Part shown: piece by piece, positions 1 to 6,234 of the stretch
How the letters are laid out: every line of letters begins with the position of its first letter
How positions within the stretch are numbered: the stretch's first letter is position 1
Origin: Lentimicrobium sp.
Lineage (GTDB): Bacteria; Bacteroidota; Bacteroidia; Bacteroidales; Lentimicrobiaceae
Reading direction: 5' to 3'
DNA: 7,457 nt
Assembly (NCBI GenBank): GCA_013336205.1
Contig: JAAXUD010000123.1
Span: 1-7,457 of the forward strand
The notes under the pieces: generated by a model
Seen by the model: the letters and a program-made list of their open reading frames with translations, nothing else
What the model was told of the DNA's origin: nothing
Database searches by the model: none
Program-made: the position numbers and the translations under genes

Positions 1-101
1 CCGGTGAGGAAATCATAAAATCGGTACACCCCCACCCTACCATGTCGGAAGCAATTATGGAAGCTGTCGCAGCAGCTTACGATGAAGTGATTCATATTTA
101 A
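1..101 (+). CDS. lpdA: Dihydrolipoamide dehydrogenase (E3), C-terminal end only
   Basis: This is the 3' end of a gene whose start lies left of the window; 32 complete codons are visible before the TAA at 99-101. The fragment contains the HPHPT motif followed by SEAIMEA and ends in VIHI, the classic C-terminus of dihydrolipoamide dehydrogenase. This FAD enzyme reoxidises the lipoyl groups of 2-oxo-acid dehydrogenase complexes and the glycine cleavage system in the cytoplasm. In the family the second His of HxHPT (visible residue 11) and the Glu five residues later (residue 16) form the catalytic base dyad at the dimer interface, and both are present. The FAD and NAD domains and the redox cysteines are outside the window, so the subtype cannot be told. 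Another member of the pyridine nucleotide-disulphide oxidoreductase family is possible but less likely given this tail. Confidence 0.9.
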   Translation, partial: GEEIIKSVHPHPTMSEAIMEAVAAAYDEVIHI

Positions 102-131
102 TTGCGGATTTCGGATTTTTGATTGCGGATT
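97..131. repeat. Tandem heptamer repeat, five units
   Basis: Read in steps of seven from base 97, the sequence is TTTAATT, GCGGATT, TCGGATT, TTTGATT, GCGGATT. Each unit ends in (G/A)ATT, with the first three bases variable. The first unit contains the lpdA stop codon. As a by-product a 12-base word (ATTGCGGATTTC) occurs twice, at 101-112 and 122-133, 21 bases apart. No coding role is visible. Confidence 0.75.
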
Positions 132-141
132 TCAATAATCT

Positions 142-175
142 TACTTCCTACTTCTTAACTCATGAAGTATGAAGC
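142..175. repeat. Paired heptamers forming an inverted repeat
   Basis: Two heptamer doublets lie here: TACTTCC-TACTTCT (142-155) and ATGAAGT-ATGAAGC (162-175). They are roughly complementary, so 144-154 can pair with 164-174 over 11 positions with one mismatch (C148/T170) and a 9-base loop. No T-run follows the right arm, so it is not a typical Rho-independent terminator. It could still protect the lpdA transcript end or belong to the same repeat element as the heptamers at 97-131. Confidence 0.6.
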
Positions 176-206
176 TTGTTGACAATAACTAATAATTAGA
201 TTTTAT

Positions 207-749
207 ATGGAAATCGTCCCAACTGAAATCCCTGATGTCCTGATCATCAAGCCACAGGTTTTTGCTGATGAGCGTGGATATTTTTTCGAATCCTACAACA
301 AGCAGAAATTCATGAATGCCGGAATTGACGCCAATTTTGTGCAGGACAATGAAAGCAAATCGATGAAAGGAGTGCTGCGCGGACTGCATTTCCAGAAGCC
401 ACCTTTTGCCCAGGGCAAGCTGGTGAGGGTAATGCGGGGTGCGGTGCTTGATGTTGCGGTTGACCTGCGCCACGGTTCACCCTGGTATGGAAAATGGGCG
501 GCCATCGAATTAACCGAACATAACAAATGGATGTACTGGATTCCACCCGGATTTGCACATGGTTTTCTTACACTGGAAGACAATACCGTATTCTTTTATA
601 AATGCACCAACATTTACAACAAAGAATCAGAAGGCAGTGTACGCTGGGACGACCCGGACCTGAATATTCAATGGGGCAATAACAACCCTATACTTTCTGC
701 CAAAGATATTGTCGCACCATTGTTTAAGGAACTGGGACTCGTTTTTTAA
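207..749 (+). CDS. rmlC: dTDP-4-dehydrorhamnose 3,5-epimerase
   Basis: RmlC inverts C3 and C5 of dTDP-4-keto-6-deoxyglucose, the third step of dTDP-L-rhamnose synthesis, supplying rhamnose for surface polysaccharide; it is a cytoplasmic cupin homodimer. The protein has 180 residues, close to the 183 of the Salmonella enzyme. Visible landmarks are DERGYFFE (21-28), RGLHFQ with catalytic His61 (58-63), Lys71, the PPGFAHGF strand (113-120), the acid Tyr131, WDDPDLNIQW (147-156) and LSAKD with Asp167. The spacings His-Lys (10) and His-Tyr (70) match those of Salmonella H63, K73 and Y133, and Asp167 fits the dyad partner. The ATG start has no Shine-Dalgarno sequence. The gene sits alone: lpdA lies 105 bp upstream and a strong terminator follows, so no rmlA, rmlB or rmlD is adjacent inside the window. 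Confidence 0.96.
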   Translation: MEIVPTEIPDVLIIKPQVFADERGYFFESYNKQKFMNAGIDANFVQDNESKSMKGVLRGLHFQKPPFAQGKLVRVMRGAVLDVAVDLRHGSPWYGKWAAIELTEHNKWMYWIPPGFAHGFLTLEDNTVFFYKCTNIYNKESEGSVRWDDPDLNIQWGNNNPILSAKDIVAPLFKELGLVF

Positions 750-775
750 AAGTCTGATTAATAAATATTTATAAA

Positions 776-811
776 AAAAGACCGGCATCTCCCAAAGATT
801 GCCGGTCTTTT
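776..811 (+). terminator. Rho-independent terminator after rmlC
   Basis: Twelve consecutive base pairs join 776-787 (AAAAGACCGGCA) to 800-811 (TGCCGGTCTTTT), with a GC-rich core and a T-run completing the right arm. The 12-base loop can form three further pairs. The A-run on the left arm means it could also stop transcripts from the other direction. It ends the rmlC unit and separates it from the transglycosylase gene. Confidence 0.92.
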
Positions 812-833
812 AGCAAACTAAAACCAATTCCAC

Positions 834-841
834 TACGTTTA
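834..841 (+). promoter_or_regulatory. Weak candidate -7 box before the transglycosylase gene
   Basis: TACGTTTA differs from the Bacteroidota -7 consensus TAnnTTTG only in the last base. It lies 44 bp before the ATG at 886 and just downstream of the rmlC terminator, where a new promoter is expected. No clear TTG is visible at the -33 position, so this is a suggestion only. Confidence 0.25.
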
Positions 842-885
842 TCGCAAAGAAATATAAAATCGGATTCTAAAAAAGGAAGCTCAAT

Positions 886-1896
886 ATGATCAGAAAAAAA
901 TCAATATATATTCTTTCAGCTGTTTCTGTGCTGTCTGTTTTAACAGTATTTCTTTGTTTTACTGACAACAGCCAGGACACCGACAAGCAATACCGTGAAG
1001 AATTTGAGGCACACAACCGGGCTTACGCGGTAATTATTCCTGAAAAGCTTGATTTTGCAGGAGAAGAAACGCCGGTTGATGTGTATTACTGCCGTGAAGC
1101 ACTTGATCGTGAGTTACTGGTAAATACCTACTGGCATTCCAACACGATGCTGTTGCTGAAACGCGCAGCCCGCTATTTCCCGGTAATTGAGCCTATCCTG
1201 AAAAAGAACAATGTGCCGGACGACTTCAAGTACCTTGCGCTGATTGAAAGCGGGCTGGCCAACGTGGTGTCGCCTTCCAATGCGAGCGGGTTCTGGCAAT
1301 TTCTTGATAAAACAGGCAGGCAATATGGGCTTGAAGTTACCGAGCAGGTTGACGAAAGGTACCATGTAGTAAAATCGACAGAAGCAGCCTGTAAATACCT
1401 GAAAGCCGCTCATTCACAATACAAAAACTGGACATTGGCTGCTGCATCTTACAATGCCGGACAGGGAAGAATAAGCCGCGAATGGGAACGACAGAAAACC
1501 ACAGACTTTTACGACCTTTATCTGAATGCGGAAACATCAAGGTACATTTACAGAATACTGGCGTTAAAGCTGATTTATGAGAATCCCGCAGCTTACGGTT
1601 TTTACCTGCGTAACAAAGATCTTTATCCGCCAATTGAAACCTATTCTGTTTCTGTTGACACCAGTATCCCGGATCTGATTAACTTTGCAGCCCAAAATAA
1701 AGTAAATTACAGATTACTGAAAGAGTTTAATCCCTGGCTCAGAACCGATAATTTAAAGGTTGTACCGGGAAAGTCTTACACCATTGACCTTCCGGATAAA
1801 AACTCCATTCATTACAGTAATTTGCTGAAGCAGGTTAAAGACCCGGAAGCCATCAGGGGATTACCGGCAACTACCGGAACTGAGGTTGGAAAATGA
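886..1896 (+). CDS. MltD-like lytic transglycosylase (SLT domain, family 1D)
   Basis: This enzyme probably cleaves the MurNAc-GlcNAc bond of peptidoglycan to give 1,6-anhydro ends, acting in the periplasm. The 336-residue protein starts with a basic MIRKK and a hydrophobic stretch (residues 7-26), a signal peptide or membrane anchor without a clear cleavage site. Cys24 is preceded by Leu, so it makes a poor lipobox. The SLT domain spans about 103-225: ALIESG with catalytic Glu121, SGFWQF (134-139), STEAACKYL (164-172) and ASYNAG (187-192) are the family landmarks. Residues 250-303 resemble the degenerate module that follows the catalytic domain in MltD. E. coli MltD (452 residues) ends in LysM domains; none is visible here, so wall binding must rely on other parts. 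A purine-rich AAAAGGAAG about 9 bases before the ATG supports this start. It follows a terminator and so is likely its own unit. Confidence 0.92.
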   Translation: MIRKKSIYILSAVSVLSVLTVFLCFTDNSQDTDKQYREEFEAHNRAYAVIIPEKLDFAGEETPVDVYYCREALDRELLVNTYWHSNTMLLLKRAARYFPVIEPILKKNNVPDDFKYLALIESGLANVVSPSNASGFWQFLDKTGRQYGLEVTEQVDERYHVVKSTEAACKYLKAAHSQYKNWTLAAASYNAGQGRISREWERQKTTDFYDLYLNAETSRYIYRILALKLIYENPAAYGFYLRNKDLYPPIETYSVSVDTSIPDLINFAAQNKVNYRLLKEFNPWLRTDNLKVVPGKSYTIDLPDKNSIHYSNLLKQVKDPEAIRGLPATTGTEVGK

Positions 1897-1918
1897 AAGA
1901 AGGAGTAATGAAACCCAC

Positions 1919-1952
1919 ATTAATTGCATAAGCAAATACTTATGTAATTAAT
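1919..1952 (+). terminator. AT-rich inverted repeat, possible terminator
   Basis: Bases 1919-1932 can pair with 1939-1952 over 14 positions, all Watson-Crick except one G-T (1926/1945), around the 6-base loop CAAATA. Three more Ts follow the right arm (1953-1955). Only three pairs are G-C or G-T, so as a transcription terminator for the transglycosylase gene it is weak but plausible. It lies 58 bp before the preferred uvrA start, so an operator is an alternative. Confidence 0.45.
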
Positions 1953-2010
1953 TTTCAAACATGTGGATTCTATCCGACTTTTAAAATCAAAATTATTTAC
2001 GGATGAATTA

Positions 2011-4887
2011 ATGGAAATAATAACAGCAGCAGAAACCGACTCCGGAAAGACGAATATTGCGGAAGTCACCGGTGAAAAACTTGAAATTTTCGGAGCGCGG
2101 GTCCACAATCTTCAGAATATAGACCTGATTATACCACGCAACAAACTGGTTGTTATTACCGGTTTGAGCGGCAGTGGCAAATCATCACTGGCATTCGACA
2201 CTATTTATGCCGAAGGTCAGCGAAGGTATATGGAAACTTTTTCGGCCTACGCGCGACAGTTTATCGGAAACCTCGAAAGGCCAGATGTTGACGAAATCAA
2301 CGGCCTCAGCCCGGTTATTTCGATTGAGCAGAAATCCACGTCGCGCAATCCCAGGTCTACAGTTGGCACGATTACCGAGATTTATGATTTTATGCGTTTG
2401 CTTTTTGCGCGGGCATCAGTAGCCGTTTCGCCGGTAACAGGCCAGCCGCTGGTAAAGTACACAGAGCAGAAAATAGTTGAACTGATTCACGAATTGTTCA
2501 ACCACAAGGATATACTGATACTTTCACCACTGGTAAAAGGACGCAAGGGCCATTACCGGGAACTGTTCGAGCAGTTGCGCAAACAGGGCTTCCTCAAAGT
2601 CAGAATTGACGGGGAACTGCGCGAGATCAGTTTCGGACTGCAACTAGACCGCTACAAAACCCACGACATCGAGTTGGTGGTCGATAAGCTTACTGTAAGT
2701 GCCAAATCGGAGCAACGAATACTGGCCTCCTCACAAACAGCGCTCAGGCATGGCAAAGGCACTATAATGATTACTGACATAGCCGCTGGTGAAAGCCGTT
2801 ATCTCAGTAAAAAACTGATGGACCCGGCAACCGGGGCAGCTTTCGATGAACCTGAGCCAAATTCATTTTCCTACAATTCACCTTACGGAGCCTGTCCGCA
2901 TTGCAATGGCCTGGGAACCGTAACCGAAATTGATCTGAAAAAGATATTACCCGATCCTTCAAAAAGCATCAGGAAAGGAGGCATTGCGCCCCTGGGAGAA
3001 GCTAAAACCACCTGGATTTTCAGGCAGATTGAGGCCCTTGGCGTAAAATATGGCTTTACACTCGACAGCCCGATCACTGAAATCCCGGAAGTGGCGATCA
3101 ATGCCATTCTCTATGGTTCAGATGAGGTATTAAAAGTCAAAAATGAGTACCTGGGGGTCACCTCATCGTATTCACTCAATTTTGAAGGACTGGTAAATTA
3201 CATCAGTACACAGGCGGTAGAAAGCGGGGCTAACGGCGTGCGAAAATGGGCCAACAGTTTTATGAATTACAGCACCTGCCCCGAATGTAAAGGGAGTCGG
3301 CTTAAAGCCGAATCGCTCAATTTTAAAATTGGTGACCTTACCATTGCTGAATTATCTGAGATGGAACTGGGGCAATTGAACGAATGGTTTTTGCGTGATG
3401 ACTTGTTCCCCGAGGAAAGAAGAAAAATAATAGCACACGAGATCATCCGGGAAATCCGCAACCGTATTGGATTTTTGCTGGATGTCGGACTCGATTACCT
3501 GACGCTTTACCGTCCGGCTGGAAGTCTGTCGGGAGGTGAAGCGCAGCGAATCAGACTGGCTACGCAAATCGGGTCGCAATTGGTGGGGGTTCTTTACATC
3601 CTTGATGAACCAAGCATCGGACTTCACCAGCGCGACAACCAGCGTTTGATCAAAGCCTTGCAGGACCTGCGCGATATCGGAAATTCCGTGATTGTCGTGG
3701 AACATGACAAGGATATGATTCTTGCAGCGGATTTTGTTGTTGACATAGGACCCGGCGCCGGGAAACACGGCGGCAGGATTGTAGCCACCGGTACGCCCGC
3801 CCACATGCATGACTGCAATTCCATTACCTGCGAATACCTGAACGGGAAACGCAGAATTGAAATTCCGGCTGTAAGGCGCAAAGGCAACGGCCTCAACCTG
3901 TTACTAACCGGAGCATCGGGAAACAACCTGCTCAATGTAAGCATGAAACTCCCGCTGGGTAAGTTTATCTGCATTACCGGAGTCTCAGGAAGTGGCAAAT
4001 CAACCCTGATCAATGAAACGCTGTACCCTATTCTGAGTCAGCATTTCTATCGTTCCGACCGCAAGCCGCTGGCCTATAAAACCATCACAGGACTTGAGCA
4101 TCTGGATAAAGTTATAGAAATAGATCAATCGCCGATTGGCCGCACTCCGAGGTCGAATCCGGCAACCTATACCGGCGTTTTTGACGATATCAGGAAACTG
4201 TACGCTGTTTTACCGGAATCAAAAATCAGGGGTTACCAGGCCGGCAGGTTTTCCTTTAACGTTAAAGGAGGCCGCTGCGAAACCTGCAAAGGAGCCGGAG
4301 TAAGGGTTATTGAAATGAATTTCCTGCCCGACGTTCATGTGCCCTGCGAAACATGCAACAGCAAACGTTACAACCGCGAAACGCTTGAAGTCCGCTTCAA
4401 AGGAAAATCCATCAATGATATCCTGAACCTGACCATTGATCAGGCAGTTGAATTTTTCGAGAATATTCCTTCTATTCTGCAAAAAATCAGAACATTAAAA
4501 GAAGTTGGGCTGGGTTACATTACGCTTGGTCAACAATCTACCACCCTTTCGGGAGGCGAAGCCCAGCGCGTGAAACTAGCCACCGAATTATCGAAAAAAG
4601 ATACCGGAAAAACCTTGTATATCCTTGATGAACCAACTACGGGTCTTCATTTTGAAGATGTAAATGTTTTATTAGGCGTTTTGAATCGCCTGGTCGACAA
4701 AGGAAATACAGTATTGGTCATTGAGCATAACCTTGAAGTTATAAAAGTAGCCGACCACATAATAGATCTTGGACCCGGGGGAGGTAAGCGGGGTGGCCTG
4801 ATAACAGGCGAAGGAACGCCGGAAGCTATAGCAGCAATTCCATCAAATCTGACCGGACAATTTCTTAAAAGTGAATTTTCAATGTAA
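2011..4887 (+). CDS. uvrA: Excinuclease ABC subunit A (UvrA)
   Basis: UvrA is the dimeric ATPase that finds bulky DNA lesions and loads UvrB in nucleotide excision repair. From the ATG at 2011 it has 958 residues (E. coli 940). Two ABC modules are intact: Walker A GLSGSGKS (51-58) and GVSGSGKS (657-664), signatures LSGGEAQRI (506-514) and LSGGEAQRV (846-854), and Walker B LYILDEP (528-534 and 869-875), each followed by a GLH. Zinc-binding cysteine pairs are CPHC (295-298), CPEC (423-426), CETC (756-759) and CETC (779-782). The CxxC that usually precedes CPHC by about 20 residues is missing. The frame stays open to a GTG at 1963, adding 16 residues; ATG is preferred because neither start has a ribosome-binding site, GTG is rare in this phylum, and the conserved fold (LEIFGARVHNL) begins 23 residues after the ATG. 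No SOS box was recognised. Confidence 0.97.
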   Translation: MEIITAAETDSGKTNIAEVTGEKLEIFGARVHNLQNIDLIIPRNKLVVITGLSGSGKSSLAFDTIYAEGQRRYMETFSAYARQFIGNLERPDVDEINGLSPVISIEQKSTSRNPRSTVGTITEIYDFMRLLFARASVAVSPVTGQPLVKYTEQKIVELIHELFNHKDILILSPLVKGRKGHYRELFEQLRKQGFLKVRIDGELREISFGLQLDRYKTHDIELVVDKLTVSAKSEQRILASSQTALRHGKGTIMITDIAAGESRYLSKKLMDPATGAAFDEPEPNSFSYNSPYGACPHCNGLGTVTEIDLKKILPDPSKSIRKGGIAPLGEAKTTWIFRQIEALGVKYGFTLDSPITEIPEVAINAILYGSDEVLKVKNEYLGVTSSYSLNFEGLVNYISTQAVESGANGVRKWANSFMNYSTCPECKGSRLKAESLNFKIGDLTIAELSEMELGQLNEWFLRDDLFPEERRKIIAHEIIREIRNRIGFLLDVGLDYLTLYRPAGSLSGGEAQRIRLATQIGSQLVGVLYILDEPSIGLHQRDNQRLIKALQDLRDIGNSVIVVEHDKDMILAADFVVDIGPGAGKHGGRIVATGTPAHMHDCNSITCEYLNGKRRIEIPAVRRKGNGLNLLLTGASGNNLLNVSMKLPLGKFICITGVSGSGKSTLINETLYPILSQHFYRSDRKPLAYKTITGLEHLDKVIEIDQSPIGRTPRSNPATYTGVFDDIRKLYAVLPESKIRGYQAGRFSFNVKGGRCETCKGAGVRVIEMNFLPDVHVPCETCNSKRYNRETLEVRFKGKSINDILNLTIDQAVEFFENIPSILQKIRTLKEVGLGYITLGQQSTTLSGGEAQRVKLATELSKKDTGKTLYILDEPTTGLHFEDVNVLLGVLNRLVDKGNTVLVIEHNLEVIKVADHIIDLGPGGGKRGGLITGEGTPEAIAAIPSNLTGQFLKSEFSM

Positions 4888-4920
4888 TCCAATATTAAAT
4901 ATTTTTTGATTTATTATACA

Positions 4921-4940
4921 ACTAATAAAGATTTATTAGT
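4921..4940. promoter_or_regulatory. Perfect palindrome, candidate operator
   Basis: ACTAATAAA (4921-4929) and TTTATTAGT (4932-4940) are exact reverse complements around a 2-base centre (GA). The centre is too tight for a good RNA hairpin and no T-run follows, so a dimeric DNA-binding protein site fits better than a terminator. It ends on the first base of a -7-like box, which is where a repressor would block the promoter. Confidence 0.5.
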
Positions 4941-4947
4941 ATATTTA
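4940..4947 (+). promoter_or_regulatory. Candidate -7 box for the LOG-family gene
   Basis: TATATTTA, followed by CACCC, matches TAnnTTTG except for the last base. It is 47 bp before the ATG at 4995, leaving a leader of about 40 bases. No TTG lies at the expected -33 position; that space is taken by the palindrome. If the site is used, the gene is transcribed independently of uvrA. Confidence 0.4.
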
Positions 4948-4994
4948 CACCCTCAATTTTAAGGGATTCTTATTCGATTTACTGATATTTAACT

Positions 4995-5714
4995 ATGCAT
5001 TCTGACGATCTAAACGAAGAAGACAGGATAAGGGAAGCTATTACGCCTAAAAGCTGGAATGAAATAATGACCAGCGATTCCTGGGAAGTTTTTAAAATAA
5101 TGTCAGAATTTGTTGAAGGTTTTGAAAAACTGGGAAGAATCGGGCCTTGTGTGACTATTTTTGGTTCTGCCCGTACGCCTGCCAACCACCGTTACTATAA
5201 ACTGGCAGAGGAAATAGCTTACATGCTTACTAAAAAAGGCTTTGGTGTTATTTCAGGAGGAGGCCCGGGAATTATGGAAGCTGCTAATAAAGGTGCTCAT
5301 TTTGGAGGCGGCAAATCGGTAGGCTTAAACATTGACTTACCCTTTGAACAAAACCACAATCCCTTTATTGACCCTGATAAACTAATGAATTTCGACTTCT
5401 TTTTTGTTCGCAAGGTCATGTTTATGAGGTATGCGCAGGGTTATATCGTTTTACCAGGCGGATTTGGCACTCTTGATGAAATGTTTGAAGCAATCACACT
5501 TATTCAGACCCATAAATCAGTCAGGTTTCCGATTGTGATGGTTTCAAAAGATTATTGGCAGGGGCTCATAACCTGGATAAAGGAAAAAATGCTTATTGAG
5601 AAAAATATTAATGCGGCAGATCTGGATATTTTTTCCGTTGTCGACACTGCTGAAGAAGCCGTGAATACAATTGAAGAATACTATAATAAATACGCTTTAA
5701 AACCAAATTTTTAA
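4995..5714 (+). CDS. LOG-family (TIGR00730-like) nucleotide phosphoribohydrolase
   Basis: LOG-family proteins hydrolyse the N-glycosidic bond of nucleoside 5'-monophosphates, releasing a base and ribose 5-phosphate; plant and some bacterial members activate cytokinins, while others act in purine or pyrimidine salvage. The substrate here cannot be told from sequence. The 239-residue protein has the Rossmann-like core: FGSAR (56-60), SGGGPGIMEAAN (87-98), Arg139-Lys140 in FFFVRK, and the hallmark PGGFGTLDE (154-162) followed by FEAITLIQTHK. About 50 N-terminal residues, charged and probably helical, precede the core. There is no signal peptide, so it is cytoplasmic. The ATG has no Shine-Dalgarno sequence. 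The gene lies 107 bp after uvrA, with its own promoter-like site and a palindrome between. Older annotations often misname such proteins lysine decarboxylase. Confidence 0.92.
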   Translation: MHSDDLNEEDRIREAITPKSWNEIMTSDSWEVFKIMSEFVEGFEKLGRIGPCVTIFGSARTPANHRYYKLAEEIAYMLTKKGFGVISGGGPGIMEAANKGAHFGGGKSVGLNIDLPFEQNHNPFIDPDKLMNFDFFFVRKVMFMRYAQGYIVLPGGFGTLDEMFEAITLIQTHKSVRFPIVMVSKDYWQGLITWIKEKMLIEKNINAADLDIFSVVDTAEEAVNTIEEYYNKYALKPNF

Positions 5715-5736
5715 GATCTGCCGGGAATCAGGTCTT
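5713..5736 (+). terminator. Hairpin after the LOG gene, possible leaky terminator
   Basis: Starting within the stop codon, AAGATCTG (5713-5720) pairs with CAGGTCTT (5729-5736) over eight positions with one T-G wobble and an 8-base loop. The tail is T-rich but interrupted (TGTGTT). It may attenuate read-through into the next gene rather than stop it fully. Confidence 0.4.
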
Positions 5737-5764
5737 TGTGTTATTAACATTAAATCAAAACAAA

Positions 5765-6229
5765 ATGACATCTTTAAAATTAATTCAGTTAAACTTCGAA
5801 ACAGGTGGTTACAACCTGTTGGCAAGGGTTATCATCAACGATAAACCTGCACTGCTATTGATTGACACAAGTGCTCCGAAGACTGTACTTGATACCGATC
5901 ATCTGCAAAAGTTCGTCAGTCAGACTGAACTTAAACGCAGTTCACGTAAAAACTTATTACCGGGATCAACAAGTGTATACAGCTATGTAGCTAACATCGA
6001 GAAATTTGAAATTGGCTCTGTTGTCATAGAAAATTACAAAGCCTCCTCATTGGACCTCGGTGCTATAAACCGTTCATTCAGGGGCATGGGAAATCCCCAG
6101 ATTGATGGATTATTGGGTTGCGATTTACTTCACCATTGCAAAGCAACCATCAACTTCGAAAAAAGGGTACTTGAACTCGGCAACCTGGTTGAGCCAAGCG
6201 ATCCTCCTGTAAACGCTATTATCGAATAA
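5765..6229 (+). CDS. Retropepsin-like (clan AA) aspartic protease-fold protein
   Basis: A 154-residue protein with the layout of a single-domain retropepsin, which must dimerise to build one active site. Residues 15-30 form the leading strands (YNLLARVIINDKPAL), followed by LLIDTSAPKTVLD (31-43), where the catalytic Asp would be Asp34. The second hallmark, the hydrophobic-Gly strand, is GLLGCDLL (115-122), and FEKRVLEL (131-138) is the usual closing strand. The motif reads DTS rather than DTG or DSG, so activity is uncertain. No signal peptide or membrane segment is seen, suggesting a cytoplasmic location. The frame is open to a GTG at 5738, but that codon directly follows a hairpin, so the ATG is chosen. 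It lies 50 bp after the LOG gene and may be co-transcribed. Its target is unknown. Confidence 0.75.
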   Translation: MTSLKLIQLNFETGGYNLLARVIINDKPALLLIDTSAPKTVLDTDHLQKFVSQTELKRSSRKNLLPGSTSVYSYVANIEKFEIGSVVIENYKASSLDLGAINRSFRGMGNPQIDGLLGCDLLHHCKATINFEKRVLELGNLVEPSDPPVNAIIE

Positions 6230-6234
6230 TAACG
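6214..6234. terminator. Hairpin covering both convergent stop codons
   Basis: CGCTATTAT (6214-6222) pairs with ATAATAACG (6226-6234) with one mismatch (C6216/A6232) and a 3-base loop. ATTTTA follows on the + strand. The stem contains the stop codons of both converging genes. It is AT-rich and only modestly stable, so it is a possible weak bidirectional terminator. Confidence 0.35.

Noticed and set aside
176..204. TTG, 18 bases, then TAGATTTT as a promoter for rmlC
   Set aside because: The -7 box would end 2 bases before the ATG, forcing a leaderless transcript or a start inside the gene. The last consensus base is also wrong.
1893..1931. A 12-codon open frame overlapping the transglycosylase stop as ATGA, with AAGGAG inside
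   Set aside because: The purine-rich AAGGAG is only 2 bases from the internal ATG, too close to act as its ribosome-binding site. The peptide is tiny and its stop falls in the AT-rich hairpin.
1963..2010. GTG start extending UvrA by 16 residues
   Set aside because: No ribosome-binding site is visible, GTG starts are uncommon in this phylum, and the extra residues match nothing conserved in UvrA. It remains possible.
3352..3810. 152-codon open frame on the minus strand inside uvrA
   Set aside because: It lies opposite the conserved first ABC module of UvrA and its translation has no recognisable family features. It is a shadow of the coding strand, as are the other minus-strand frames in rmlC and uvrA.
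4891..4907. Hairpin and T-run after uvrA
   Set aside because: The stem would have only five A-T pairs around a 3-base loop, too weak to call a terminator despite the following six Ts.
5738..5764. GTG start extending the retropepsin-like protein by 9 residues
   Set aside because: The codon directly follows a hairpin after the LOG gene, and the added residues are not part of the conserved fold. The ATG at 5765 is simpler.
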